DNA of 64,000 nt from Ulvibacterium sp. GTDB lineage: Bacteria; Bacteroidota; Bacteroidia; Flavobacteriales; Flavobacteriaceae. Numbering within the stretch: the stretch's first letter is position 1; each line of letters starts with the position of its first letter. The stretch is from assembly GCF_028285715.1 (NCBI RefSeq), contig NZ_JANQOO010000017.1, positions 620,001-684,000 of the forward strand, read 5' to 3'. Below the pieces are notes generated by a model that did no database searches, was not told the origin of the DNA, and was given only the letters and a program-made list of their open reading frames with translations. Positions 27,291 through 36,637 of the stretch are shown here, piece by piece. The position numbers were made by a program, and so were the translations under genes.

Positions 27291-29222
27291 ATGAATACCT
27301 ATCCAAAAATTCCATCTCTATATATTTTGTTTCTTTTCGTCTCATTTCTTACCAGTTATGGACAGGAAGTGAAATTGGACCGAGCTAATAAAAAGTATAA
27401 GGAATTGGCTTATATCGATGCTTCGGAAATCTATCTCGATTTGGCAGAATCGGGATACCGATCTGAAGAGCTTTTCAGAAAACTTGGAAACATTTATTAT
27501 TTCAATGCCAAATATGTAGATGCCGCAAATTGGTATGGAGAATTGTTTTCATTAACCGAGAACCTGGATCCCATATACTATCTAAGATATTCACAATCCC
27601 TGAAAGCCATTGGCGATGAAGGACTGTCCATATATTGGTTCAATACCTACATCAAAAAAAATGGCAAGGTAAACGAGACCTATGGAAATGCCATAGACTA
27701 TTTAAAGATTATAGAGGAAAACTCAGGAAGGTATACTATGAGGGCGGCCAAAATAAATTCCACAGGGGTCGATTTTGGAGCTTCCTTTCATAAAAAAAAG
27801 CTGGTCTTTGCCTCTACCCAGGACGTTACAAAAACAGGGAAACGTCTTAGTCCATGGGATGGACTATCTTATTTGGATTTGTTCGAATCCACCATAAGCA
27901 AGGATGGATCTCTTGGCGCGCCAACTAAACTTAAAGGGGATGTGAACACAAAGTACCATGAATCCAGTGCTGTTTTCACGGCGGATGGAACAACCATGTA
28001 CTTTACACGTAATAATATAACACCCTCCAAGAATAAAAGAAAACAAGAGATCCAACATTTAAAGATCTACAGGGCAGAACTGGAGAATGGAAAATGGACC
28101 AATGTGGAAGACCTATCCATTAATGGCGACAACTATTCCAATGCACACCCCATTTTAAGCCCTAAGGAAGACAAACTTTATTTTGTTTCAAATCGTCCAG
28201 GGTCCTTGGGCTTCACCGATGTTTATACAGTGACCATAGACCGAGACGGCAATTTAGGTAGACCAAAAAATTTGGGGCCAAAAATCAATACGAAAGGAAG
28301 GGAATCCTTCCCATTCCTAACGCCTGATAATGAATTATACTTTTCTTCCGATGGCCATTACGGCTTAGGCGGTTACGATATTTTCTATGTGAAAATCAAG
28401 GAAGATGGCTCTTTTGGGAATCTTTTAAATGTAGGAAAGCCGCTGAACTCTTCCTTTGACGACCTCGCCTTTGCGATTATGGAAGACAGGGGTTATATAA
28501 GCTCCAATAGGCCCGGAGGTCTGGGCCATGATGATATCTATAGCTTTATAGAAACAGAAAAAATTAAGGATGTATTAAAAAGTAGGGTGTTTGGTGTGGT
28601 TACGGACAGGGAAACCGAAGAGCCTATAAAGAATACCTCGATTACCTTATATGACGAGGGAGATAATGTCTTTGTTGAGCTGGAAACGGATGAAAAGGGA
28701 TTTTATGAGAGCGAAGTAGATATAAGTACATCCTACATCATTAAGGCCGAAAAAGAAAAATATGAATCCAAAGATGCATATTCCCAAAAAGGACAACAAG
28801 AACGTGAACACAACTTTGAACTAGATAAAAATGTAATTGATATTAAGGCGGGAGACGACATAGCCAAACTCTTCAATGTTATCATTTACTTTGATCTGGA
28901 TAAATCCAACATACGCCCGGATGCCGCACTGGAACTGGAAAAAATTGTTTCGGTGATGAAGCTTCATCCCTCCATAAATATCGATGTAAGGTCTCATACC
29001 GATAGCCGTGCCAATGACATGTACAATATGGACCTTTCTGAAAGAAGGGCCAAATCCACCATAGATTATTTGGTAACCCGGGGAATTTCAAAGACAAGAC
29101 TTACAAGTAAGGGTTATGGTGAAACCCAATTGGTGAACCATTGTTCCAATGGCGTCTCCTGTACAAAGGCCGAGCACCAGCTCAATCGAAGAAGTGAATT
29201 CATTGTTGAATTCGAAAAATAA
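27291..29222 (+). CDS. OmpA-family protein with TPR-like, PD40 and regulatory domains (PorE-like)
   Basis: The 643-residue protein has a signal peptide (1-24), a helical TPR-like region (about 30-150), a PD40 beta-propeller (about 165-425, with repeats such as HPILSPKEDKLYFVSNRPG), a carboxypeptidase regulatory-like domain (about 435-505) and a C-terminal OmpA domain (about 528-643, with IYFDLDKSNIRPDA and TDSRANDMYNMDLSERRA) that binds peptidoglycan. The order matches PorE of the Porphyromonas type IX system, but no lipobox cysteine is present. It probably ties the outer membrane PorP/SprF protein to the cell wall. Third gene of the operon. Confidence 0.92.
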   Translation: MNTYPKIPSLYILFLFVSFLTSYGQEVKLDRANKKYKELAYIDASEIYLDLAESGYRSEELFRKLGNIYYFNAKYVDAANWYGELFSLTENLDPIYYLRYSQSLKAIGDEGLSIYWFNTYIKKNGKVNETYGNAIDYLKIIEENSGRYTMRAAKINSTGVDFGASFHKKKLVFASTQDVTKTGKRLSPWDGLSYLDLFESTISKDGSLGAPTKLKGDVNTKYHESSAVFTADGTTMYFTRNNITPSKNKRKQEIQHLKIYRAELENGKWTNVEDLSINGDNYSNAHPILSPKEDKLYFVSNRPGSLGFTDVYTVTIDRDGNLGRPKNLGPKINTKGRESFPFLTPDNELYFSSDGHYGLGGYDIFYVKIKEDGSFGNLLNVGKPLNSSFDDLAFAIMEDRGYISSNRPGGLGHDDIYSFIETEKIKDVLKSRVFGVVTDRETEEPIKNTSITLYDEGDNVFVELETDEKGFYESEVDISTSYIIKAEKEKYESKDAYSQKGQQEREHNFELDKNVIDIKAGDDIAKLFNVIIYFDLDKSNIRPDAALELEKIVSVMKLHPSINIDVRSHTDSRANDMYNMDLSERRAKSTIDYLVTRGISKTRLTSKGYGETQLVNHCSNGVSCTKAEHQLNRRSEFIVEFEK

Positions 29223-29247
29223 AATCCAAACCCAAATAATAGTTCCC

Positions 29248-29754
29248 ATGGAAGCACAAGCCCTTTTAAGAAACACAACACACAACTGGTTGTTATATCT
29301 CCAAAAATTTCTTTTTCCAACAAGCGATGTATTTGAAGTGGAAAATACCCTGCCCTACTACGACTATAAGGAATACAACTCGACCGAAAAACATGAAGAA
29401 GAGCCCTTGGAAGAGGATTATAATGGCCTATTGGTAAAGTATTTCATCAATCAGCACGGTCATTTATGGGTAAGGGATTATGAAATGACCCCTATCGGAG
29501 AGTACATACAAGAAAGACCTAAGGGGTTAGATCCCACAAAGGATCATTTCTATTATACGCTTGTAAACCAGGACCGTACCCTGGTTGCGCTCGGGGCTCT
29601 GCAGGAGTTGGATGCCTTCCCTTTTGCCGATGGTGCTTTTTTCGATATAGCCGTTCCGCTGAACAATGATGCAAAATGGTTAAAAATCTATAGGAACGGT
29701 AATCTGTTGTTATCGCATGTTATTCCGACTTCAGATTCATGTTTAACCTTATGA
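29248..29754 (+). CDS. Hypothetical cytoplasmic protein in the T9SS cluster
   Basis: I do not recognise this 168-residue protein. It has no signal peptide. An acidic, Tyr-rich region (about 30-60, with YYDYKEYNSTEKHEEEP) is followed by a mixed alpha/beta part. The open frame extends upstream into the OmpA gene, but the ATG at 29248, 25 bp past the OmpA stop, is the sensible start. It is followed 28 bp later by another small gene in the same direction. Its place suggests a cytoplasmic accessory or regulatory role in the adhesin cluster, which is inference only. Confidence 0.65.
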   Translation: MEAQALLRNTTHNWLLYLQKFLFPTSDVFEVENTLPYYDYKEYNSTEKHEEEPLEEDYNGLLVKYFINQHGHLWVRDYEMTPIGEYIQERPKGLDPTKDHFYYTLVNQDRTLVALGALQELDAFPFADGAFFDIAVPLNNDAKWLKIYRNGNLLLSHVIPTSDSCLTL

Positions 29755-29782
29755 CCGAACTCAATTTACTTCCCATTTCTTT

Positions 29783-30190
29783 ATGCAAAACCTAGCATTC
29801 AATACTAACCATGTTTTATACGGTACTATGTTCGAAGCAGAAGGAAATTTTATAATCTATGATAAACAAGGGCCTTTGGGCAGCATTATTAAGCAATCTT
29901 TAAAAAAAACCAACATCAATGTCTTTCGATGCAAAAAGATTTTGAATATCGCGGATGCCCTTAAAAAGAAATCGGAGGTAAAGTTCCTTTTTATATTATT
30001 TGTCTATAATGAAGAATACGAATTGATCGATTGCATCGCACTGGCAAAATTTAACATCCCCATTGTTTTTGCCCCAATTGATAAGAACAGTTATGAAAGC
30101 TTAAAAAGAGTTAATGGAATTGAGGTAATGGACGTCTCCACCAGTAAAATTGAATATGTTTCCCAAATTGTGGATTTTCTAAAATTGTAG
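29783..30190 (+). CDS. Receiver-like protein lacking the phosphorylation site (putative)
   Basis: The 135-residue protein has no signal peptide. Its pattern of strands and helices resembles a response-regulator receiver: FIIYDKQGPLGSIIKQSL as beta1-alpha1, FLFILFVY as beta3, IPIVFAPIDK as beta4, GIEVMDVS as beta5 and a final helix YVSQIVDFLKL. The beta3 strand lacks the phosphoacceptor Asp, and the acidic pocket after beta1 is reduced to one Asp. It could be a pseudo-receiver that binds a partner protein. It lies directly before a true LytTR response regulator. The fold call is by eye and uncertain. Confidence 0.55.
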   Translation: MQNLAFNTNHVLYGTMFEAEGNFIIYDKQGPLGSIIKQSLKKTNINVFRCKKILNIADALKKKSEVKFLFILFVYNEEYELIDCIALAKFNIPIVFAPIDKNSYESLKRVNGIEVMDVSTSKIEYVSQIVDFLKL

Positions 30191-30288
30191 TTCCAGATAA
30201 TTAAAACTATATTTAATCGTTAACTATGTAATTATTAGCCTTGTAAGATGTAATTTTAAGATAAAGTGCACTCCTTTTAAAATCCTTT

Positions 30289-31047
30289 ATGATGACCATT
30301 GTACTAATAGACGATGATATATCGGACATAGAATATTGTAAGAAATCATTGGCCCAGAACTTTGACCGTTTTGATACGCCAAAGTGTTTTACCGACCCCT
30401 TGGAAGGTTTGGAATATCTAAATGAGCATCAACCGGACTTGCTCATTGTTGATGTTGAAATGCCAAATATGACCGGTTTGGACCTAATGAAACACCTAAA
30501 GTCTCCAAATACAGAGGTAATCTTTAGTACGGCGCATGATAAGTTTGCCATAGAGGCCTATAGAAATTTTGCACTCGGCTTTTTACTCAAGCCTTACAGC
30601 CAAGCAGAATTTATCGCTGTCATTACCAAGGCATTACAACGGTTGACGAATGGCCAAAAAAAGAATGTCAACAGTAAGCTACTCTTGGATATGCTTGCTT
30701 TGGAAAATAAAAAAATTGCCATACCCACCTTGGGATGCACCTATTTTGCCAATATCTCGGATGTCATAAGGCTAGAAAGCGTAGAGGGTTATGCCAAAAT
30801 ATATTTGCAGGACGGGAATATTCATCTGAGTTCCTATGGCATCAAATTTTTTGAAAATTCCCTAACACCGCCTTTGTTTTTTAGGGCGCATAAGTCCCAT
30901 TTGGTCAACATTCAGAAAATAAAGAAGTTTTTTCCGGACGGCACATTGATCCTTGACACTGGAGAACGCATTCCTGTAGCAAGAAGGAGAAGAACAAGTT
31001 TATTGGAGCTTTTTGACAATCAGGGTTTGGGAACTAATGTGGCCTAA
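30289..31047 (+). CDS. LytTR-family response regulator
   Basis: This 252-residue two-component regulator has a receiver domain (1-125) with acidic residues Asp8-Asp10, phosphoacceptor Asp55 in LLIVDVEMPN, Thr81 and Lys101 in FLLKPYS. A LytTR DNA-binding domain follows (about 145-245, with the typical FFRAHKSHLVNIQKIKKF and PVARRRR). Phosphorylation would come from a membrane histidine kinase, none of which is in the window. Start: two ATGs stand in a row and the second (30292) is equally possible. It closes the adhesin/T9SS cluster and may control it, since the cluster's upstream region has paired 9-bp repeats. Confidence 0.92.
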   Translation: MMTIVLIDDDISDIEYCKKSLAQNFDRFDTPKCFTDPLEGLEYLNEHQPDLLIVDVEMPNMTGLDLMKHLKSPNTEVIFSTAHDKFAIEAYRNFALGFLLKPYSQAEFIAVITKALQRLTNGQKKNVNSKLLLDMLALENKKIAIPTLGCTYFANISDVIRLESVEGYAKIYLQDGNIHLSSYGIKFFENSLTPPLFFRAHKSHLVNIQKIKKFFPDGTLILDTGERIPVARRRRTSLLELFDNQGLGTNVA

Positions 31048-31100
31048 AAAATACTTCGTAAGTAATTAGAAGATATCCTTAGTCTCTATTTTTTTACAAA

Positions 31101-31124
31101 AAATCCCGGTAAAAACCGGGATTT
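31101..31124. terminator. Bidirectional terminator between LytTR regulator and tRNA-Gln
   Basis: A 10-bp stem pairs AAATCCCGGT (31101-31110) with ACCGGGATTT (31115-31124) around an AAAA loop, with T-rich flanks on both strands. It can end both the regulator transcript and the converging tRNA transcript. Confidence 0.85.
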
Positions 31125-31133
31125 TCTACTTTG

Positions 31134-31205
31134 TTGGCCCACTAGGACTCGAACCTAGAACGACTGGACCAAAACCAGCTGTGTTGCCAATTACACCATG
31201 GGCCA
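31134..31205 (-). tRNA. tRNA-Gln (anticodon UUG)
   Basis: The minus strand folds into a full cloverleaf of 72 nt: acceptor TGGCCCA/TGGGCCA, D arm GTGT/ACAC, anticodon arm GCTGG-TTTTGGT-CCAGT with TTG at the anticodon, a 4-nt variable loop and T arm CTAGG-TTCGAGT-CCTAG. The discriminator base is A, and CCA is not encoded. It reads CAA codons. Confidence 0.95.
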
Positions 31206-31248
31206 ATTCCAAAAAAACATACCGAATCAAGTTCAGTATAAGAGCGTG

Positions 31249-31279
31249 CAAATTTAAAACAAAGTTTGGTTTGCACAAA
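31249..31279 (-). promoter_or_regulatory. Promoter of tRNA-Gln, exact match to Bacteroidota consensus
   Basis: On the minus strand TTTG (31276-31279), exactly 19 bp, then TAAATTTG (31249-31256), a full match to TTTG-N19-TAnnTTTG. Transcription would start near 31242, about 36 nt before the mature tRNA. Confidence 0.8.
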
Positions 31280-31483
31280 CATTTTTACGGACAATCCACC
31301 AAATTTGGACCAGTTCAAACTGTTAATCCTTTATAAAAAATATACCCTGGTCTAGGTTAGATTTAGTAAATTCGCCGTTATTGTTGCATTGTATAAAACC
31401 TATCCTGTTCATAGCGGGATTCGTTTAGCCCGAGGTTTTGAAATTGAATTTTGAGGCCAGGGTTTACCAAAACCACGGATTGC

Positions 31484-34400
31484 ATGTTTGCAAAAAACTT
31501 CGAGAAATGGGACACCATCTTAGGATGGGTCGTTTTTTTTATAGCCTTTATTACCTATGCCATTACCGTTGAGCCCACCAGTAGTTTTTGGGATGCCGGT
31601 GAATACATTGCCACATCGGCCAAATTACAGGTAGGGCATCCACCGGGAGCTCCTTTGTTGCAGATGATAGGAGCCTTCTTTGCCATGTTTGCCCTAAGCC
31701 CGGATCAAGTAGCAAGAATGGTCAATTCCGTTTCGGGTGTTTCCAGTGCCTTTACCATTCTTTTCATGTTTTGGACCATAACCAATCTTACCCAAAAACT
31801 AATAGGGAAAAATGGTCCCCTTACCAATGGCAAGGCTATCGCCATACTGGGAAGTGGTTTGATTGGTTGCCTGGCCTTTACCTATTCCGATAGTTTTTGG
31901 TTCAATGCGGTTGAGACCGAAGTATATGCAATGGCAAGTTTTATCATGGCGCTTTTACTCTGGCTGGGATTAAAATGGACGGACAGCCTAGACAGTCCCC
32001 GGGGGAATAAATGGTTGGTGTTGATTTCTTTTGTTGTAGGGCTTACCTTCGGTATCCAGTTTATGGGCTTTCTGGCAATTCCGTCTATTGGTCTGCTTTA
32101 TTACTTCAAGAAGTACAAAACTACCACGGTAAAGAATTTTTTAATCGCCAATGTCTTGGTCATAGCCATATTGATGTTGGTCTATAAATTTTCATTGACC
32201 TATGTGCTGAAACTCTTTGGTTGGAGCGAGGTCTTTTTCATCAATAGCATTGGACTACCTTTTAATTCGGGCACCATCATTATGGGACTTATTTTTGCAG
32301 CCGCCTTCTATTTTGGTCTTAATTATACCCGAAAGAACAATTTTAGGACTGCTAATACCCTGGTCCTTTGTCTTATGTTTCTTTTTCTGGGCTTCTCCTC
32401 ATGGCTTATGCTGCCCATTAGGGCCAATGCCAATGTAGTTATCAATGAGAACAATCCAGCTGATGCCAGGGCCTTATTGGCGTATTACAACAGGGAACAA
32501 TATCCCGGGGTAGACAGTCCCGTATTCGGCACCTATTACTCCGATATTTTTGCCCCTCCAGGGGAAGACAAGGATGAAGCTCCAAAGTATGAGAAAGATG
32601 AAAAACTGGGCAAATATGTTATCGTAAACTATTACGAGGACGCGTTACAGGGCCCCAATCCGGATCATGTGGGTATCCTTCCCCGATTGTGGAGCGGACA
32701 GCATGCGGAAAATTATATGCGTTATTTTGGACCGCTGGACTTTAAGATGACCCAATCCAATGATGAACTACGCAGGGCAGTGAACCAAGTCAAGGATGGG
32801 TATGCCAATGGCGAAATAGATGCTGAACAATATATAAGCTTCCTGAAACGATTTAGTGAATACATAGAGGTGCAACCACCTACCCTTTGGCAGAATATCA
32901 AATATATGTTGGAGTTTCAATTTGGCTATATGTATTGGCGCTATTTCATGTGGAACTTCACAGGGAAAACGAACGATGTGCAGGGTAGATATGATGAAAA
33001 TGGCCGGTGGCTTTCGGGGATCCCTATTGTGGATAGCTGGTTTTTAGGAAGCCAGGACAACCTACCTAGTGAAGTTTTGGAGAATAAGGGTCGAAATACG
33101 TATTTCTTCCTGCCCTTGATTTTGGGAATCATCGGTATCCTCTTCCAAATCTCAAAGAACCCCAAACAGTTCTGGGTACTCTTTATATTCTTTATGTTTA
33201 CGGGCATCGCTATTCAGTTTTATACCAACCCCTATATCTTTCAACCTAGGGAGCGGGATTATTCCCTAGTAGGTTCTTTTTACATTTTTGCGCTTTGGAT
33301 CGGATTGGGCGTATATGGGCTGTTTGATGAATTCAAGAAGTGGTTGAGCCCAAAAATCCTGGCACCCGTTGTTGTTGTGATATGCCTTCTTGCCGTACCC
33401 ACGGTTATGGCCGTACAAAACTGGGACGACCATGACCGGTCCAATCGCTATACCGCATGGTCATCGGCCCGGGCCTATTTGGATTCCTGTCAAAAGGATG
33501 CTGGGGCCATATTGTTCACTATTGGGGACAACGACACCTTTCCGCTATGGTACGCTCAGGAAATAGAAGGCTTTAGAACCGATGTCCGAATTGTTTGTAC
33601 TAGCCTGTTCGAAACGGATTGGTATGTAGATCAGATGAAACGTAAGGCCTATGACAGTGAACCCATACCATCGCAAATAGCACATGACAAATATCGTTGG
33701 GGTTCCCGGGATGTGCTCTATTATCAGGGGCTTACGGACAGTAGATGGAATGTAAAGGACTTCATTGACTGGTTGGATAGCGATAAACCTCAGACCAAGC
33801 TAAGGCATATACTACAAAAGCAAGGTGCCGATATTGAGCAGTATTCGGAAAACTTTTTAAATACAGTCTATTATCCTACTAATAAAATCCGTATTCCGGT
33901 AAACAAGAAAAATGCATTGGAAAGTGGCCTGGTAAAGGCGAAGGATTCCGCATTGATGGTGGATTATATTGATATTGATCTTCCCCAGAGTGCCATTACA
34001 AAGAAGAGTATGATGATGTTGGACATTATGGCCAACAACGACTGGAGAAGACCTATATACTTCTCCGGTGGAAGTTTTGACGATGCCGAATTCATTTGGA
34101 TGAAGGATTATCTACAGTTGGATGGCCTGGCCTATAAACTGGTGCCCATTAAAACGGAACGTAGAAATTCCTTTGAGATGGGACGTATAGATACCGAACT
34201 CATGTACGATATAGTGACCCATTGGGAATGGGGCAATTCTGGCCGTTCGGATATTTACCACGATACGCAGACCAGGATCCAGGGACTCACATTTAGAAGC
34301 AACCTTGCACGATTGATGGAAGAACTCATTAAGGAAGAAAAAATCGATAAGGCCAAGGCTATTATTGAAATTGCGATGACCAATTTGCCGGTGGATCATT

Positions 34401-34804
34401 TTGGGTATTATACTTTTGTAGAGCCCTTTGTGGATGGTTATTACAGGGTCGGCGAAACCACCAAGGCAAGGGAACTCTTTAATAAATTGAAAACAAAATA
34501 TCAAGAACGTTTGGAGTACTATGCCGGGGTGCCCTTGGATGAGCAATACGACCATATTGATGATATCATTGCAGACATGGAAGGATATAGAAGAAACATT
34601 GATATTCTTATCACCAATAATGATCGGGAATTATCGGAAAAGGAAACCTTGATATTTAACGAGTACATTGATAAGTTCGCCCATTTTTATAGGGACGATA
34701 TGCTGGATGAAGGTACGGACGCCGAAAGTGATCCAGACCTTAGGGATACCATGCCCCTATCGGACAGTACTTCCACTGATAGTTTAGAATCCCAAAGTGA
34801 ATAA
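31484..34804 (+). CDS. DUF2723 (glycosyltransferase 117-like) membrane protein
   Basis: The 1106-residue protein has a polytopic membrane half (about 15-340 and 530-660) and a large soluble C-terminal half. Near the start, PTSSFWDAGEYIATSAKLQVGHPPGAP is the conserved acidic loop of the DUF2723 family, which resembles protein mannosyltransferases (GT-C fold) and is now called GT117. The soluble part includes IGDNDTFPLWYAQEIEG and ends in an acidic Ser/Asp-rich tail. It probably transfers a sugar from a lipid carrier on the outer face of the inner membrane. The frame opens at a TTG at 31451, but the ATG at 31484 is preferred. The acceptor is unknown. Confidence 0.85.
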   Translation: MFAKNFEKWDTILGWVVFFIAFITYAITVEPTSSFWDAGEYIATSAKLQVGHPPGAPLLQMIGAFFAMFALSPDQVARMVNSVSGVSSAFTILFMFWTITNLTQKLIGKNGPLTNGKAIAILGSGLIGCLAFTYSDSFWFNAVETEVYAMASFIMALLLWLGLKWTDSLDSPRGNKWLVLISFVVGLTFGIQFMGFLAIPSIGLLYYFKKYKTTTVKNFLIANVLVIAILMLVYKFSLTYVLKLFGWSEVFFINSIGLPFNSGTIIMGLIFAAAFYFGLNYTRKNNFRTANTLVLCLMFLFLGFSSWLMLPIRANANVVINENNPADARALLAYYNREQYPGVDSPVFGTYYSDIFAPPGEDKDEAPKYEKDEKLGKYVIVNYYEDALQGPNPDHVGILPRLWSGQHAENYMRYFGPLDFKMTQSNDELRRAVNQVKDGYANGEIDAEQYISFLKRFSEYIEVQPPTLWQNIKYMLEFQFGYMYWRYFMWNFTGKTNDVQGRYDENGRWLSGIPIVDSWFLGSQDNLPSEVLENKGRNTYFFLPLILGIIGILFQISKNPKQFWVLFIFFMFTGIAIQFYTNPYIFQPRERDYSLVGSFYIFALWIGLGVYGLFDEFKKWLSPKILAPVVVVICLLAVPTVMAVQNWDDHDRSNRYTAWSSARAYLDSCQKDAGAILFTIGDNDTFPLWYAQEIEGFRTDVRIVCTSLFETDWYVDQMKRKAYDSEPIPSQIAHDKYRWGSRDVLYYQGLTDSRWNVKDFIDWLDSDKPQTKLRHILQKQGADIEQYSENFLNTVYYPTNKIRIPVNKKNALESGLVKAKDSALMVDYIDIDLPQSAITKKSMMMLDIMANNDWRRPIYFSGGSFDDAEFIWMKDYLQLDGLAYKLVPIKTERRNSFEMGRIDTELMYDIVTHWEWGNSGRSDIYHDTQTRIQGLTFRSNLARLMEELIKEEKIDKAKAIIEIAMTNLPVDHFGYYTFVEPFVDGYYRVGETTKARELFNKLKTKYQERLEYYAGVPLDEQYDHIDDIIADMEGYRRNIDILITNNDRELSEKETLIFNEYIDKFAHFYRDDMLDEGTDAESDPDLRDTMPLSDSTSTDSLESQSE

Positions 34805-34959
34805 AATACCGTTGCCTCTACTGAACAAAGTTAAGCGACTTTTCTTTTCAGGTAAAGTAATGTGATTGTTTTGGCGGGTTTGGAAGCAGTCCTGATTTTG
34901 AAGATGTATTAGGACAAAAAGCAAAGGGTGGTTCTATTTTGCCCCGTTTATTGACCTAT

Positions 34960-35256
34960 TTACACATATTCGTTAAGTATCCCAATAAGTGTGTTGGCGT
35001 CCTGCTCCCCACTTTGTCGCCAAACCATTTCACCTTTTTTATAAATCATTAAAGTGGGTAATCCCTTAACGCGTAGCGCCTGGGAAAGTTCTTTGTTTTT
35101 ATCCACATCGATCTTTATTACCTTTCCCTTATCGCCCAAGGCGGCGGCCACATCCCTAAGAACAGGATGCATGGCGGTGGATTGCTCGTTCCACTCTGCA
35201 TAAAAATCCAAAAGGACCGGAACGTTTACGTCTATAAGTTCACCAAATTTAGACAT
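34960..35256 (-). CDS. Thioredoxin-fold protein lacking both active-site cysteines
   Basis: The 98-residue protein has the whole thioredoxin framework: PVLLDFYAEW, then KVIKIDVDKNKELSQALRVK, the cis-proline strand GLPTLMIYKKGE, and the final helix. The redox motif, normally W-C-G-P-C-K, is W-N-E-Q-S-T here, so both catalytic cysteines are missing and there is no cysteine elsewhere in the chain. It cannot act as a dithiol oxidoreductase and may be a chaperone-like or binding protein. There is no signal peptide, so it is cytoplasmic. It converges on the DUF2723 gene. The rest of the domain is well kept, arguing against a decaying gene. Confidence 0.85.
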   Translation of the reverse strand: MSKFGELIDVNVPVLLDFYAEWNEQSTAMHPVLRDVAAALGDKGKVIKIDVDKNKELSQALRVKGLPTLMIYKKGEMVWRQSGEQDANTLIGILNEYV

Positions 35257-35349
35257 ATGTAAATCATTGGGTTATGCGCCAAATGTAGTAAAATTTGTTA
35301 AAAAACACTTGGAAACCCTTGTTTTTATAGTCGGTAACGAAGGTTAAAA

Positions 35350-36579
35350 TCATGTTAAGATTTTCTTTTTAAGAGTGATTACGGAAATCTCAGGCCAAAT
35401 CCCTACCCGGCCTGGATACCCGATAAACCCAAATCCCCGGTTTACGTTGATGAATTGACCCATTTCCTTATAAATTCCCGCCCAATATTTATAGCGCCAT
35501 TTTACCGGACTCCATTTGACCCAGCCCGGTATTTCTATCCCAAATTGCATTCCGTGGGTATGGCCGCTGAGTGTTAGGTGATAATGATATTCATGGGGTA
35601 TTACCACGTCTTCCCAATGCGACGGGTCATGGCTCAGCAAAATCTTAAAATCATCCTCAGATATCGTTTGTATGGCCCTGTTAAGGTCGCCCGCTTTTTT
35701 AAATCCACCACGTCCCCAATTCTCCACACCTACAAGTGCAATTTTATCTCCGCCTTTTTGCAGGTATGTACTTTCATTGAGCAAAAGATTAAAACCCATA
35801 TCTTTCTGCAATCGTTTAAGCTCTTCCAGATTCTCCCTTTTTTGTGCTGCGGTAGGCCATGGTACGTAATCGCCATAATCATGATTTCCTAAAATGGAAT
35901 ACTTCCCGTCCTTCGCCTCGAGTTGCGCAAAGATATCCTTCCATGGATACATTTCCTCAGCTTTATTGTTCACCATATCCCCAGTAAAGAAAATGACATC
36001 ACTGCGCTGCTGATTGACCAGGTTGACGGCATATTGCACCATCTCCTTATTGTCAAAACTACCGCTATGTATGTCGGATAGCTGTGTAATCTGGTAGCCA
36101 TCAAAGGCATCGGGCAAGTCTTCAAATTCCAAATCATATTTCAATACCTGGTAATTGTACTTCCCACGATACATGCCGTACAACAACGCTCCAAAAGGTA
36201 CGGCCGCAATGCCCAGGGCAATAAGGCTTAGAAATCGTCTTCTTTCGGGTAGGCTGAACTCTCTTGAACTTCCAAAAAACTTGTGATACGTGCCGGCCAG
36301 CAAACGGAAAATATCCTCGGAAAAAAGAAAAATAATCGTAATAAACTGAAACGTGAGCACAGTAATCAAAAAACCAAAGGCATAACTTTTTGAGCGACTC
36401 AACACTCGACCCTCGGTCTCTCCCCAGGTAAACTGGTATACAAAATTACCAAGGACCAAAATGGAAATGACCATGAAAAGATAGTATACCCAGGGAAAAC
36501 GGGTGGCGGTTTTTAGGGCCTGTAAGGTATACAATCCAAGGACAATATATATGGCGATAAAAATAATCCAACGTAGCAT
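35350..36579 (-). CDS. Membrane-anchored metallophosphoesterase
   Basis: The 409-residue protein starts with about four membrane helices (residues 1-130) and then a calcineurin-like phosphoesterase domain (about 150-400). All metal-binding blocks are present: QLSDIHSGSF, FTGDMVNN, GNHDYGDY, LLSHDP and LSGHTHG. Such proteins (YkuE-like) hydrolyse phosphodiester or phosphomonoester bonds with two metal ions, and some act on lipid pyrophosphates or UDP-diacylglucosamine; the substrate here is unknown. The membrane part suggests a lipid-linked substrate. It stands 58 bp downstream of cutC on the same strand and may be co-transcribed. Confidence 0.9.
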   Translation of the reverse strand: MLRWIIFIAIYIVLGLYTLQALKTATRFPWVYYLFMVISILVLGNFVYQFTWGETEGRVLSRSKSYAFGFLITVLTFQFITIIFLFSEDIFRLLAGTYHKFFGSSREFSLPERRRFLSLIALGIAAVPFGALLYGMYRGKYNYQVLKYDLEFEDLPDAFDGYQITQLSDIHSGSFDNKEMVQYAVNLVNQQRSDVIFFTGDMVNNKAEEMYPWKDIFAQLEAKDGKYSILGNHDYGDYVPWPTAAQKRENLEELKRLQKDMGFNLLLNESTYLQKGGDKIALVGVENWGRGGFKKAGDLNRAIQTISEDDFKILLSHDPSHWEDVVIPHEYHYHLTLSGHTHGMQFGIEIPGWVKWSPVKWRYKYWAGIYKEMGQFINVNRGFGFIGYPGRVGIWPEISVITLKKKILT

Positions 36580-36637
36580 TTAATACTTTTTTTGCAAAGA
36601 TATCCCCAACAGCATACTTAAGGTTATGAATTGGGAC

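Noticed and set aside
31451-31484. TTG start for the DUF2723 protein, adding 11 residues
   Set aside because: The ATG at 31484 is a better start and the extra residues have no family support.
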